Positions 48,660 through 58,438 are shown, numbered from the stretch's first letter. The stretch: 64,000 nt of DNA from Niastella sp. (GCA_016710595.1 JADJVM010000008.1:868001-932000), one strand, 5' to 3'. Translations and numbers: made by a program. Notes: generated by a model not told the origin, from the letters alone.

Positions 48660-51600
48660 ATGAGAATTTATTTTCTTTTACTCACAGCAATACTATTTAC
48701 TTTTTCTGCAATATCACAAACCTTCACAGGCACGGGTGGATCTATCCCTGGGATAAGCACTACCCGTACTTGTTTTAGTATAAATGTAAGTGGCGTAGGA
48801 AACATCAACAATACTTATGGGTTGGCTTCACTTTGCTTAAATATCACACACCCTTATGATGATGAATTGGAAGTGGTATTAAAAGCGCCTGATGGAACTA
48901 CCATACCTATTACCATACAAAACGGAGGAAGCGGGAACAATTATACCAATACTTGTTTTACCGGAACGGCAACAACACCCATAAAATTTGGAACCGCCCC
49001 TTTTACCGGTAGCTTTTTGCCTGAAGGCTATTTAGGTGCTGCAAACAATGGCCAAAATGCGAATGGCACCTGGCAATTATGTATCCAGGATAGAAGAGGA
49101 ACAGGAAATTCGGGTTCGTTATCAAATTGGTCCCTAACTTTTAATAACACACCTGCACCCCCTCCACCTGCCTTGCCTGCATGTGCCAACAATTTACCCT
49201 CTACTTCTTCTTGTTCTACAGCCACCCTCATCTGCGATTTTAATGGGCAATGTGGCAGTACCGCTGGCACTACTACCCAAGCCTGGCCGGGCCTTTCGAG
49301 CGCTGCTTGTTTTGGATTACAAAATAATTCATTTATACAATTTATTGCATCAGCTACCACAGCATCCTTTTCAGTGTGGGTTCCCACTACTGAAAACACA
49401 TATAATTTGGGTGGCATTCAAATGTTATTTTTTAGTGGACCATGTAATGCAAGTACCGTAAATACGTTTGGTTGTTACCCTCATATTTTGGCATACGAAA
49501 CACCCGGGCAACCCATTATCAGTATTGTTTCTGCCTCGGGCCTTACACCGGGCAATACTTATTATTTAATGATTGATGGATTTAACAGTGATCATTGTAC
49601 TTTTACGATTGCTGCAAATAGTGGTGTAAATATTTTAGATATTACCCCGGCAGATCCCATAATTTGTGAAGGAAGCAGTGTGAATTTATCAGCAAGTGGC
49701 GGCAATGGAATTTATAGCTGGTCACCCGCCGGTTTTTTAAGTGCTACCTCGGGTACAACTGTAACTGCAAACCCTCCATCCACCACTACCTATACCGTAA
49801 GCAGTACTACCGCTACCGGTTGTCCGCTTACAAAAGACGTTACCGTAACCATCAATCCACTACCTGTTGCAGCAACCCTTTCAAGCACGCAGCCAACTTG
49901 TAGCAATGCAACCGGCATTATTACCATCACCGCACCTATTGGCGCCGGGTTACAATATAGTATTGATGGAATAAATTATCAGCCAGGAACTATTTTTAAC
50001 AATGTACCACCCGGAAATTATAATGTAATAGTAGAAAATACGGGAACCGGTTGTAAATCTGTTGCTACAGGTATTACAATCAATCCTGCACCGGTAGTGC
50101 CGGCTGCTCCTACTGTTACTGTGACGGCACAGCCAACATGTACAACTCCTACGGGTACCATAACGATTACTGCACCTACAGGTGTAAACCTACAATACAG
50201 CATTGATGGAACTACTTATCAAACAAGCCCTGTCTTTACAGGCATTGCGCCGGGCACTTATAATGTTACGGTTCAAAATACAAGCAGCAGTTGTATTTCA
50301 AATGCCAGCGCTGTTACGGTAAACCCGGTACCTGCCGCACCGGTAGCGCCTACTGCCAATGTTACGATACAACCAACCTGTAGCAGCCCAACGGGTACGG
50401 TTACCATTACAGCCCCTGTGGGCGCCAATCTTCAATATAGTATTGATGGAATAAATTATCAGGCCGGTACAGTTTTTACAAACCTTTCACCCGGTAATTA
50501 CCAGGTATATGTTCAGCATACCGCAACAGGTTGTATCTCTTCAGCTACAACAGTAACAGTAAATGCAACACCCAATGCCCCGGCTACCCCTACGGTTTCA
50601 GTAACGGCACAGCCTACCTGCACCACAGCAACCGGTACCATTACAATTACTGCACCCACTGGCGCCAATCTTCAATATAGTATCAATGGAACTACCTATC
50701 AACCGGGATTAAATTTCAATAATGTACCACCCGGAAATTATAATGTAACAGTACAAAATTCTTCAACCGGGTGCACTTCAGCTGCTGCATCGGTAACTGT
50801 AAATGCCATACCTGCATCACCTGCTGCACCTGCTGCATCTGTAACGACCCAGCCAAATTGCAATACAGCCACAGGTACCATTGTAATTACTTCTCCTACA
50901 GGCGCAAATCTTCAATACAGTATCAATGGAACTACTTATCAACCTGGCACCAGTTTCAATAATGTAACACCCGGAAATTATAATGTAACAGTACAAAACA
51001 ATATTACCGGTTGTATTTCTGCTGCTACTTTACTTACCATAAATGCAGCGCCTATTACACCGGTAGCACCTACTGCCAATGTTACAGCACAACCAACTTG
51101 TATAATCACTACCGGTACTATCACTGTAACTGCACCTACCGGCGCAAATTTTCAATATAGTTTGGATGGAACTACATTCCAAAGCAGCCCTATTTTCAGT
51201 GGCATAGTGCCGGGTAATTATTCTATTTCAGTTCAGCAATTGCCATCGGGTTGTATTTCTGCAGCAACTCCTGTTACTGTAAATGCAGTGCCCAATCCCC
51301 CCGCTGCTGCTAACTTTACGAGTACCCAGCCAACTTGTACAACCTCTACGGGTAGCATCCTTATTACAAGCCCTGTTGGTAGTAATTTAGAATATAGTTT
51401 AGATGGTATCAACTACCAGTCATCTACAAATTTCCCCAACTTGAATACCGGGAATTATAATATAACTGTACATAATTCAGTAACGGGTTGTACATCGGCA
51501 TCTACACCTGCAACCATCAATGCGGCCCCCATTGCGCCAGCTACTCCTTCTCTTTCTATTTCAACAGCACCTACCTGTACTTCACCCGTTGGGAGCATTA

Positions 51601-52307
51601 TGGTTACGGCACCCTTAGGTTTAGATTTACAGTATTCGCTTAATGGAGCGGCTTATCAATCATCACCGGTTTTTAATACCCTGCCCGCAGGTAATTACAG
51701 TATAACAGTACAACATACAACAAGCAATTGTATTTCTGCCGCCAGCAGCATTACCATGCCGGTGGCAACAGGCGCCCCAGAAATTCCATCATTCAATATT
51801 ATGAATGCAAATTGTACAAATGCTACCGGGAGCATTAGCATTACATCTCCCATCGGCGCCAATTTAGAATATAGTTTAAATGGAGGACCCTTTCAAATGG
51901 CTACCACATTTATGAACCTGTTGCCCGGCGGCTATACAGTTACTGCCCGTTATATTGGAACATCGTGTATTTCCAGCCATCCCATTGCATTCCTGAAAGC
52001 CGCTAACCCGGCTGATTGTGCAGGGCCGGATATTTATTTTCCAACTATATTTACTCCCAATGGAGATGGACAAAACGATGGTTTCGGGCCAGGCCCAAAA
52101 TCGAACTTAGCATTGGTAAAAGGATATATATTACAAGTGTATAACCGCTATGGTGAAAAGGTTTTTGAATCCCGTGATCCGTATGAACAATGGAATGGAA
52201 GGTATCATGGAAAATTATCAGCGAATTATAATTACACCTGGGTGGCATCTTATTCTTATGCAGGAAAACAATTGGTAAAAAAGGGAAATGTCATTATTTT
52301 AAAATAA
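48660..52307 (+). CDS. T9SS type B surface protein with P domain and nine 80-residue repeats
   Basis: 1215 residues from the ATG at 48660 (signal peptide MRIYFLLLTAILFTFSAISQ). A proprotein-convertase P domain is at about 20-165 ('SLCLNITHPYDDELEVVLKA', 'ANGTWQLCIQDRRGTGNSGS'). A Cys-rich segment and an Ig-like unit follow ('ICEGSSVNLSASGGNGIYSW'). Residues about 405-1130 hold nine tandem repeats of about 80 residues. The C-terminus is a gliding-motility-associated CHU_C/T9SS type B domain ('DIYFPTIFTPNGDGQNDGFG' to 'KKGNVIILK'). It is probably a long cell-surface adhesin or filament. A TTG 15 bp upstream is also possible. Confidence 0.9.
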   Translation: MRIYFLLLTAILFTFSAISQTFTGTGGSIPGISTTRTCFSINVSGVGNINNTYGLASLCLNITHPYDDELEVVLKAPDGTTIPITIQNGGSGNNYTNTCFTGTATTPIKFGTAPFTGSFLPEGYLGAANNGQNANGTWQLCIQDRRGTGNSGSLSNWSLTFNNTPAPPPPALPACANNLPSTSSCSTATLICDFNGQCGSTAGTTTQAWPGLSSAACFGLQNNSFIQFIASATTASFSVWVPTTENTYNLGGIQMLFFSGPCNASTVNTFGCYPHILAYETPGQPIISIVSASGLTPGNTYYLMIDGFNSDHCTFTIAANSGVNILDITPADPIICEGSSVNLSASGGNGIYSWSPAGFLSATSGTTVTANPPSTTTYTVSSTTATGCPLTKDVTVTINPLPVAATLSSTQPTCSNATGIITITAPIGAGLQYSIDGINYQPGTIFNNVPPGNYNVIVENTGTGCKSVATGITINPAPVVPAAPTVTVTAQPTCTTPTGTITITAPTGVNLQYSIDGTTYQTSPVFTGIAPGTYNVTVQNTSSSCISNASAVTVNPVPAAPVAPTANVTIQPTCSSPTGTVTITAPVGANLQYSIDGINYQAGTVFTNLSPGNYQVYVQHTATGCISSATTVTVNATPNAPATPTVSVTAQPTCTTATGTITITAPTGANLQYSINGTTYQPGLNFNNVPPGNYNVTVQNSSTGCTSAAASVTVNAIPASPAAPAASVTTQPNCNTATGTIVITSPTGANLQYSINGTTYQPGTSFNNVTPGNYNVTVQNNITGCISAATLLTINAAPITPVAPTANVTAQPTCIITTGTITVTAPTGANFQYSLDGTTFQSSPIFSGIVPGNYSISVQQLPSGCISAATPVTVNAVPNPPAAANFTSTQPTCTTSTGSILITSPVGSNLEYSLDGINYQSSTNFPNLNTGNYNITVHNSVTGCTSASTPATINAAPIAPATPSLSISTAPTCTSPVGSIMVTAPLGLDLQYSLNGAAYQSSPVFNTLPAGNYSITVQHTTSNCISAASSITMPVATGAPEIPSFNIMNANCTNATGSISITSPIGANLEYSLNGGPFQMATTFMNLLPGGYTVTARYIGTSCISSHPIAFLKAANPADCAGPDIYFPTIFTPNGDGQNDGFGPGPKSNLALVKGYILQVYNRYGEKVFESRDPYEQWNGRYHGKLSANYNYTWVASYSYAGKQLVKKGNVIILK
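49870..52000 (+). repeat. nine tandem ~240-bp coding repeats
   Basis: Each unit is about 80 codons with the pattern P-T-C-x3-T-G-(T/S)-I-x-I-T-x-P-x-G-x-(N/D)-L-(Q/E)-Y-S-(I/L)-(D/N)-G and then 'F-x-N-x-x-P-G-N-Y-x-(V/I)-x-V', ending in G/S-C-I-S. The phase is kept across the array with starts near 49890, 50130, 50370, 50610, 50850, 51090, 51330, 51570 and 51810. The middle units are the most alike; the last one is the most diverged. Confidence 0.88.
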
Positions 52308-52311
52308 CGCA

Positions 52312-53541
52312 TCACCTAAACTGGATTGCTGTAACCGGGTTTACTTTACGTACCAGCAACGTAGGAATAATGAGGGTGGCAATGCAAACGATAAATGCAA
52401 GGGCATCCACAATTAAAACCTGAATCCAGTTTATATCTACGGCTGCGGTAGAAATAAAATAAGACTCTTCATTTAGTTTTATGAATCCTGTTTGCTGTTG
52501 CATAATGCAAATTCCAATTCCCAGGATGGTACCCAACAAAATACCGGAAAGCGCAATAAAACCTGTATTGTATAAAAATATTTTCTGAATCGTCCAATCG
52601 GTAGAACCAAGCGCTTTAAGTGTCCCCGTCATACGTACCCGTTCCAGTACCATAATAATAAGACAGGTTATGAGATTTACCGCTGCAATAATGATCATGA
52701 TACCAATTAAGATAGACCTTACCTGCTGTTGCAGGTTTAGCCAATCAAAAATATTGGGGTAAATTTGTTTTATACTTTTACTATACCAGCCTTGTGGAAG
52801 TTGCTTATAAGCCATGGCTGATACAGAATCGGCCATGCGATAATCTTTTAAATAAAGTTCATACCCGGCAATTTCATCCGGTGCCCAATCATTTAACCTC
52901 CTGATTAAATTGATATCACAAAGAGCAAAATTTTTATCATACTCTTCTAATCCCGTTTTAAAAAAACCGGCTACTGTAAGTTTGCGTGCTTTTTTGGTTC
53001 CATCTGATTGAAAAAAATAAACCAATAATTGATCCCCCACTTTTACTTCTAACTTATCGGCAGTATATTGGCTTATATCAATTTGCATACTATACCCACT
53101 ATCCGGAAAAGCCAACCATTTTCCCTGTTGCAAAAAATCCTGCATTCGGGTAAAATTAAAATCCCGGTCAACGCCTTTTAATAAAACACTTTCAATATTT
53201 GTTTCAAATTTTAAAATGGCTGATTTGGTAGCATACTTTTCTACAAATTGTACCTGCGGAATAGAGTGCAAATATTTTTCTGCTTCTTTATTTTCCTGTA
53301 CCGGAAAATCTTCAGTGGTTCCCTGGTTTGCAGCAAACCCTTCCTGTACCCTTACATGCCCCCAAAAACTAAATACTTTATTACTGATCACTTTATCGAA
53401 CCCATTGGCAAAACTCAATGCGATGATCATTACCATCACACTAAGGGTAGTAGCCGTAATGGCAAGCCCTGCAATAAAGCGGCTAAAGCTCCCCCGCTTT
53501 ACCGAGAGGATACGCTTTGCAATAAAGTACGATATATTCAA
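52312..53541 (-). CDS. FtsX/LolE-type ABC transporter permease
   Basis: 409 residues. An N-terminal helix ('FIAGLAITATTLSVMVMIIA') is followed by a long periplasmic MacB-PCD-like domain (about 45-260), then three helices of the FtsX domain ('ILIGIMIIIAAVNLITCLII', 'GFIALSGILLGTILGIGICI', 'VDALAFIVCIATLIIP'). The motif 'VLERVRMTGTLKALGSTDWT' is typical of LolC/LolE lipoprotein-releasing permeases. The matching ATPase gene is not adjacent. It is convergent with the T9SS protein gene (52307) and divergent from the plug gene. Confidence 0.9.
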   Translation of the reverse strand: MNISYFIAKRILSVKRGSFSRFIAGLAITATTLSVMVMIIALSFANGFDKVISNKVFSFWGHVRVQEGFAANQGTTEDFPVQENKEAEKYLHSIPQVQFVEKYATKSAILKFETNIESVLLKGVDRDFNFTRMQDFLQQGKWLAFPDSGYSMQIDISQYTADKLEVKVGDQLLVYFFQSDGTKKARKLTVAGFFKTGLEEYDKNFALCDINLIRRLNDWAPDEIAGYELYLKDYRMADSVSAMAYKQLPQGWYSKSIKQIYPNIFDWLNLQQQVRSILIGIMIIIAAVNLITCLIIMVLERVRMTGTLKALGSTDWTIQKIFLYNTGFIALSGILLGTILGIGICIMQQQTGFIKLNEESYFISTAAVDINWIQVLIVDALAFIVCIATLIIPTLLVRKVNPVTAIQFR

Positions 53542-53589
53542 TCAGCTTATTTTAGTATCTTTCAAAAGTAAATGAATTCAATGTATTAA

Positions 53590-54879
53590 ATGAAGACTAA
53601 GCTTTTCTCATTACTAATTTTATTTAGCTTTAGCATTTTTTTTGTGCAGGGGCAGCTCGTAGAAAAAATTTATAAACCATATATTGCTACCGCCCAATTA
53701 CATGCTTACGGCAATCAACAGGGTTTACCAATTTATATTTTAAACAGCCAGGACCTCATGCAGCTTGAGTTTGATGACCTGGAAGGAAATTTAAAAAATT
53801 ATTATTACAGTTACCAGCTCTGCGATTATAATTGGCAACCTGTAAACCTTAGCCCATTTGATTACATGAAGGGCTTTACCATGAACCGTATTTCCACATA
53901 CCGTTATTCAAATATTGCATACACCCGTTATACCCATTACCAGGCTGTATTGCCCGATAGGAATGCAGCACCTACCCGGTCTGGAAATTATTTGTTAAAA
54001 GTGTTCTTAGATGGCGATACTTCTCATTTGGTTTTTACAAAACAACTTTTGGTGCTCGATATAAAATCTACTGTGGCAGCAGAAATTGTACAACCATTTT
54101 CGGCCCAATATTTTCCTACACACCAGCGTGTAAATTTTAATGTACTCCTTTCAAAAGACCTGAATGCCTTTAGCGCCTCACAGCAGGTAAAAGCTGTTAT
54201 ACTTCAAAACAATCGTTGGGATATTTCACAGAGAGATATATTACCCACTTTTGTAAGGGGCAATACATTAGATTATACTTCTGAATTCAAAGGCCTTTTT
54301 GCGGGCGGTAAAGAATGGCGCTGGCTTGACCTGCGAAGTTTTAGGTTGCAAAGTGACCGTGTAGAGAATGCCATTTATAATAAAAGCTCAACAGAAATTT
54401 TTCTAAAACCCGATGTGGACCGCCGGGCACAACGCTATGTATATTTTCCGGATTACGATGGCATGTATCAAATAAGTACGTATGAAACCATCAACCCATA
54501 TTGGCAGGGAGATTATGCAACGGTACATTTTTATTTTGCCACACCCGATGGCAAACCATATTCGGGAAATTCACTCTATCTGAATGGTGCATTTACAAAT
54601 TATGATATACAATCAGGCACATGGAAAATGAAATGGAATGAAGAAAAGATGATGTATGAAACTACTGCTTTCTTAAAGCAGGGTTATTATAATTATGAAT
54701 ATGTTTTAAAAGATGATTTAGACCCCACTAAAACCCAAACGATGGAAGGCAATTATTGGGAAACAGAAAACATGTATGCGATATTAATCTATTATAAATC
54801 ATTTACTGACCGGGCAGATCAATTAATTGGCATCGGACAATTAAATTCCCGTAAAGACAGGCCTGGCTTTAGCTTTTAA
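53590..54879 (+). CDS. DUF5103 / type IX secretion plug-family protein
   Basis: 429 residues with a signal peptide (MKTKLFSLLILFSFSIFFVQ). Its sequence fits the DUF5103 family: 'LMQLEFDDLEGNLKNYYYSY', 'YQLCDYNWQP', 'LSPFDYMKGF', 'YRYSNIAYTRYTHY', and a C-terminal 'GYYNYEYVL' region. DUF5103 proteins include the Plug that closes the SprA translocon of the T9SS from the periplasmic side. Because the window encodes six T9SS cargo proteins, this gene fits the same system. The family was named from structural work on the translocon; this copy's exact role is inferred. Confidence 0.85.
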   Translation: MKTKLFSLLILFSFSIFFVQGQLVEKIYKPYIATAQLHAYGNQQGLPIYILNSQDLMQLEFDDLEGNLKNYYYSYQLCDYNWQPVNLSPFDYMKGFTMNRISTYRYSNIAYTRYTHYQAVLPDRNAAPTRSGNYLLKVFLDGDTSHLVFTKQLLVLDIKSTVAAEIVQPFSAQYFPTHQRVNFNVLLSKDLNAFSASQQVKAVILQNNRWDISQRDILPTFVRGNTLDYTSEFKGLFAGGKEWRWLDLRSFRLQSDRVENAIYNKSSTEIFLKPDVDRRAQRYVYFPDYDGMYQISTYETINPYWQGDYATVHFYFATPDGKPYSGNSLYLNGAFTNYDIQSGTWKMKWNEEKMMYETTAFLKQGYYNYEYVLKDDLDPTKTQTMEGNYWETENMYAILIYYKSFTDRADQLIGIGQLNSRKDRPGFSF

Positions 54880-54931
54880 AATTTACTGCCCCTAAAAACT
54901 AAGTTCACTTTTCTTTTTGATGCATCTGCTT

Positions 54932-54939
54932 TATCTTTG
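54932..54939 (+). promoter_or_regulatory. -7 box of the SRP RNA promoter
   Basis: TATCTTTG matches TAnnTTTG exactly and equals the tRNA-Glu box. It ends 4 bp before the predicted 5' end of the RNA, the correct distance for a -7 element. A TTTG at 54916-54919 is closer than the usual 19-bp spacing. Confidence 0.65.
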
Positions 54940-54943
54940 CAGC

Positions 54944-55037
54944 GGCAAGTCTTATACAACCAGCTCCTGCTGAACTCCCCCAGGGCCGGAAGGCAGCAAG
55001 GGTAGGTGGTTGAGCGGTGTGATATAAGTAACTTGCC
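54944..55037 (+). ncRNA. ffs: SRP RNA (4.5S, small bacterial type)
   Basis: About 94 nt. The terminal stem is ggcaagt (54944-54950) with acttgcc (55031-55037), continued by cttata/tataag. The conserved SRP domain IV is present: CTGAACTCCCCCAGGGC, the GGAA tetraloop region CCGGAAGGCAGCAAGGGTA, and the asymmetric internal loops. It binds Ffh and targets membrane proteins. It lies between the plug gene and the transaldolase gene, with its own -7 box. Confidence 0.93.
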
Positions 55038-55068
55038 ATTTTATTTTAACTTCTTAATTCATTTTAAT

Positions 55069-55722
55069 ATGAAATTTTTTATAGATACCGCAAACCTTGC
55101 TCAAATAAAGGAAGCGCATGAAATGGGGATATTAGATGGTGTTACTACCAACCCGTCATTGATGGCCAAAGAAGGTATTAAAGGCAAAAAGGCGGTAGAA
55201 AAACATTATATTGATATCTGCAATATTGTGGATGGTGATGTAAGTGCAGAAGTGATCTCCACAGATTTTGATAATATTATTAAAGAAGGCAAGCACCTTT
55301 CAAAATTGCATGAAAAAATAGTAGTAAAAGTTCCGATGATTAAAGATGGGGTAAAAGCGATGAAGTGGTTTACCGATCATGGCATTGCTACCAATTGTAC
55401 CCTGGTATTTTCTGCAGGCCAGGCTATTTTAGCTGCAAAAGCCGGGGCAAAATACGTATCCCCTTTTATTGGCCGCATTGATGATAGCGGATGGAACGGT
55501 GTAGAACTGGTTCAGCAAATAAGTCAAATCTATTCCATACAGGGTTTTAAAACAGAGATATTAGCAGCTTCAATACGCAGTAGCCTGCATATTATACAAT
55601 GTGCCGAAGCGGGCGCAGATGTGTGTACTTGCCCATTAGATTCCATTATGGGATTATTAAAACATCCGTTAACGGATATCGGGCTTGCAAAGTTCCTGGA
55701 AGATGCCAAAAAATTTGCTTAA
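55069..55722 (+). CDS. transaldolase / fructose-6-phosphate aldolase family protein
   Basis: 217 residues starting at 55069 (MKFFIDTANLAQI). The family signatures are 'GVTTNPSLMAKEG', 'DGDVSAEVIST', the Schiff-base Lys87 in 'IVVKVPM', 'NCTLVFSAGQAILAAKAG', 'YVSPFIGRIDD' and 'ILAASIRS'. The 215-220 residue length marks the short TalC/Fsa class. The frame extends back to 55006, but that would overlap the SRP RNA gene. A terminator follows the stop. Confidence 0.95.
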   Translation: MKFFIDTANLAQIKEAHEMGILDGVTTNPSLMAKEGIKGKKAVEKHYIDICNIVDGDVSAEVISTDFDNIIKEGKHLSKLHEKIVVKVPMIKDGVKAMKWFTDHGIATNCTLVFSAGQAILAAKAGAKYVSPFIGRIDDSGWNGVELVQQISQIYSIQGFKTEILAASIRSSLHIIQCAEAGADVCTCPLDSIMGLLKHPLTDIGLAKFLEDAKKFA

Positions 55723-55729
55723 TATAAAG

Positions 55730-55752
55730 CCGGGTTTTTACCCGGTTTTTTT
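55730..55752 (+). terminator. terminator of the transaldolase gene
   Basis: The stem ccgggt-tttt-acccgg (55730-55745) is followed by seven Ts. It overlaps the last codons of the convergent peptidase gene (stop at 55738-55740). Confidence 0.85.
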
Positions 55753-56511
55753 ATGGGTACCTTCAAACATTTGTTGCATCAGTTTAAATAATTGGGGATG
55801 ATGCTGCTCAAGTAAATCGGGACGTTCAAAAAAATATTCTGACACTACGGCAAAGAATTCTGTTTTATTGGTATAGGCATAAGGATCAATATCGGAATGC
55901 CCGGTTTTAATCTTTTCCATTTCGGTATGGATCATATCTAACCAGGGGATCACATACTGTTGCTGCATGAGTACTAAAGGCACCCCATTGGTATCTCCAT
56001 CCGCTTTATCAATCAAATGAGCAAACTCATGAATAACCGTGTTTCGTTTATCGGTATGGTTCAAAAAAGATTCATGCAATGCCTGCTGCGATAAAAGCAT
56101 TTTACCCTCCAGGTAGCCATTGCCTACCATCCCTAATATATTTCTTTCATTATTGCCTTCACTCTCAAATTCCTTGTTAAAAGTATTGGCATACAGCAAT
56201 ACTTCCGTAAGGTTCCGGTACTTCCATCCCGGGAAATTAAATACCGGGATGATCGCCCCACTCGCTACCAGTAAGCGGTCTTCATTGGTAATCGCAGTAT
56301 GTACACCGGTAATTTTTATCTCCTTTAAAAAATCCTTTAGGTCTGTTATGAATTGTTTTTTTTGTGACTCATTTAAGTTTGCAAAAAACAGTACTTCCCG
56401 GTTTAAAAAAGGGATATCTATCGTAAAGTCATCTGTTGTAATTTTTCTGCCTTTTACAAAAAAATAAATAATGGCCAGTACAATACAAGTAAATAATATA
56501 AAAGGGATCAT
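55738..56511 (-). CDS. MtfA-like zinc peptidase (M90 family)
   Basis: 257 residues with one N-terminal transmembrane helix ('FILFTCIVLAIIYFFVKG'). The zinc motif is 'TVIHEFAHLIDKADG' (His161, Glu162, His165), with 'FAVVSEYFFERPDLL' providing the third ligand region and 'GYLEGKMLLSQQAL' before it. M90 includes E. coli MtfA, a peptidase that inactivates the Mlc repressor of glucose uptake. This membrane-anchored form is common in Bacteroidota; its substrate is unknown. It lies 6 bp after the SET-domain gene, so they are probably coexpressed. Confidence 0.88.
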   Translation of the reverse strand: MIPFILFTCIVLAIIYFFVKGRKITTDDFTIDIPFLNREVLFFANLNESQKKQFITDLKDFLKEIKITGVHTAITNEDRLLVASGAIIPVFNFPGWKYRNLTEVLLYANTFNKEFESEGNNERNILGMVGNGYLEGKMLLSQQALHESFLNHTDKRNTVIHEFAHLIDKADGDTNGVPLVLMQQQYVIPWLDMIHTEMEKIKTGHSDIDPYAYTNKTEFFAVVSEYFFERPDLLEQHHPQLFKLMQQMFEGTHKKTG

Positions 56512-56517
56512 ACGAGG

Positions 56518-56907
56518 TTATTTTGCAGGAAACCAAATTGGTTTTTCATTATCAAAGTCTCCATTATAATTTATCGTTAACTCTTCACCGGCTGCCACCG
56601 GCCTTATTGTTTTCACCCACATGGTTTCGTTTTCATAATCCATAAAATATTCGCAATTGCTATCATAACTGTGATTATAAATAGGAACATATCCCAATGC
56701 CATGGCACATTGATCTTTATTTATTCCCCATTCAAAGATATAATCATGCAACAATGTTTCATCCAGGTGCTTCCGTTCGGCTGCACTCATTACAATTACA
56801 GGGGCGGTTTCAATTATTTCATTTGCCACAATGGGGTTATGAGTAAACACACCCCTGCCTTTGCCCGCAATGATAGCAATATATAAATATGTTTTTTGCA
56901 TAATCAT
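56518..56907 (-). CDS. SET-domain protein
   Basis: 129 residues made almost entirely of a SET domain: 'AGKGRGVFTHNPIVANEII', 'YVPIYNHSYDSNCEYF' (N-H-S, SAM pocket) and 'RPVAAGEELTINYNGDFDNE' (the E-E-L-T-x-x-Y motif). SET domains methylate lysines of proteins; bacterial copies have unknown targets. No post-SET cysteines are present. The start may be the Met at 56907 or the third residue (MQKTYLYIAI, 56901). It is followed by the MtfA-like gene. Confidence 0.87.
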   Translation of the reverse strand: MIMQKTYLYIAIIAGKGRGVFTHNPIVANEIIETAPVIVMSAAERKHLDETLLHDYIFEWGINKDQCAMALGYVPIYNHSYDSNCEYFMDYENETMWVKTIRPVAAGEELTINYNGDFDNEKPIWFPAK

Positions 56908-56964
56908 TCATTAACCGATATACGTTAAATTGCATCACTAAATTAATCATTAGCCATTATGTAA

Positions 56965-58353
56965 ATGGATTTAGAAAAAAGTATATCAATTTCAGACCAG
57001 TTTCAAGAGATTATTGCAGCCGAAGATAAGTTGCAAATAAAAGAATTCCTAAACGATCAAAACATCAGCGATGTAGCAGATCTTATTTATGAATTCCCCG
57101 AATTTGAAACCCAGATCGTATCAAATCTATCCATACACCGTGCCACCAGTGTTTTTAAAATACTGGATTTAAATGAACAAAAAAGGATTTTTAAAAACCT
57201 GCCTCCCTTAAAATCTGCTGAACTATTAAATGAACTTTCGGTAGATGACCGGGTAGATTTTATTGAAGAATTACCTACGGGTACCGTGCGGGAACTCATT
57301 AAATTACTGAACCCCGAAGAACGTAAAATTACACTCGAAATGCTGGGCTATCCTGAGAATAGCGTGGGCCGGCTGATGATTCCGGATTATGTTTTTGTGT
57401 ATGAATACAATACCGTTTCCGAAGTATTTGATAGCATCCGGCACGATGGGTCACATTGCGAAACCATTGATGTGGTGTATGTCATTAACAGTAAAGGTGA
57501 ACTGCTGGATGATATCAGGATCAGGGATTTTTTACTGGCTGCACCCGATGTAAAAGTGAGTGAACTAATGGATAGCCGTTTTATTGCTTTACGTGCCAAT
57601 GACGACCAGGAAATAGCGAGTGAAATATTTAAAATGAATAACCGGGTAGCCTTACCCGTGATAGATGATAAAAATATTCTTTTGGGAATTGTAACAATTG
57701 ATGACATATTGTGGGTAGCCCAGGAAGAATTTACAGAAGATATCCAAAAAATTGGTGGTACCGATGCATTGGATGAACCGTATGGAGATATCCATATTTT
57801 TAAATTGGTAAAGAAACGGGCCGGCTGGTTGGTTTTATTATTTTTTGGAGAGATGTTTACAGCAACTGCCATGCAATACTTCGAACATGAAATAGAAGCC
57901 GCTACCGTACTGGCATTATTTATTCCGCTTATTATGAGTAGCGGTGGTAATACCGGTTCGCAGGCATCTACCTTAATTATTCAGGCTATGGCACTCGGTG
58001 AACTTACCCTGGCAGACTGGTGGAAAGTAATGAAAAGGGAGATTATAACCGGGTTGGCATTGGGAGCTATTTTAGGAAGTATCGGGTTTTTCAGGGTGGT
58101 ATTGTGGCAAAACCTGCATATTTACGATTATGGGCCGCATTGGCAATTGGTAGGTTATACGGTTGCCGTTTCACTTTTAGGTATTGTACTTTGGGGTAGC
58201 TTAATGGGATCTATGTTACCCATGATCTTAAAACGTTTTAAGTTGGATCCTGCCACATCATCGGTTCCATTTGTGGCAACCCTGGTAGATGTTACCGGGA
58301 TCGTTATTTATTTTTCAGTAGCTTACTTTTTCTTAAAAGGAATACTGCTCTAA
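56965..58353 (+). CDS. mgtE: magnesium transporter MgtE
   Basis: 462 residues. The N-terminal superhelical MgtE domain is at about 30-135 ('ISDVADLIYEFPEFE', 'LSVDDRVDFIEELPTGTVRE'), followed by a CBS pair (about 140-260: 'VSELMDSRFIALRANDDQE', 'ALPVIDDKNILLGIVTIDD') and five transmembrane helices with the conserved 'FIPLIMSSGGNTGSQASTLI' pore motif. It is a Mg2+ channel gated by intracellular Mg2+. It is divergent from the SET gene. Confidence 0.96.
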   Translation: MDLEKSISISDQFQEIIAAEDKLQIKEFLNDQNISDVADLIYEFPEFETQIVSNLSIHRATSVFKILDLNEQKRIFKNLPPLKSAELLNELSVDDRVDFIEELPTGTVRELIKLLNPEERKITLEMLGYPENSVGRLMIPDYVFVYEYNTVSEVFDSIRHDGSHCETIDVVYVINSKGELLDDIRIRDFLLAAPDVKVSELMDSRFIALRANDDQEIASEIFKMNNRVALPVIDDKNILLGIVTIDDILWVAQEEFTEDIQKIGGTDALDEPYGDIHIFKLVKKRAGWLVLLFFGEMFTATAMQYFEHEIEAATVLALFIPLIMSSGGNTGSQASTLIIQAMALGELTLADWWKVMKREIITGLALGAILGSIGFFRVVLWQNLHIYDYGPHWQLVGYTVAVSLLGIVLWGSLMGSMLPMILKRFKLDPATSSVPFVATLVDVTGIVIYFSVAYFFLKGILL

Positions 58354-58438
58354 AAAAATAGATATCCCAATTAAAATACATTTTTAATTGAGCATATCTT
58401 ATAGAAATTTAAAAACATGATTAACCCATAAAAATCAA

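Noticed and set aside
49028..49417. 129-codon minus-strand frame in the repeat protein gene
   Set aside because: Shadow of the strong plus-strand coding frame.
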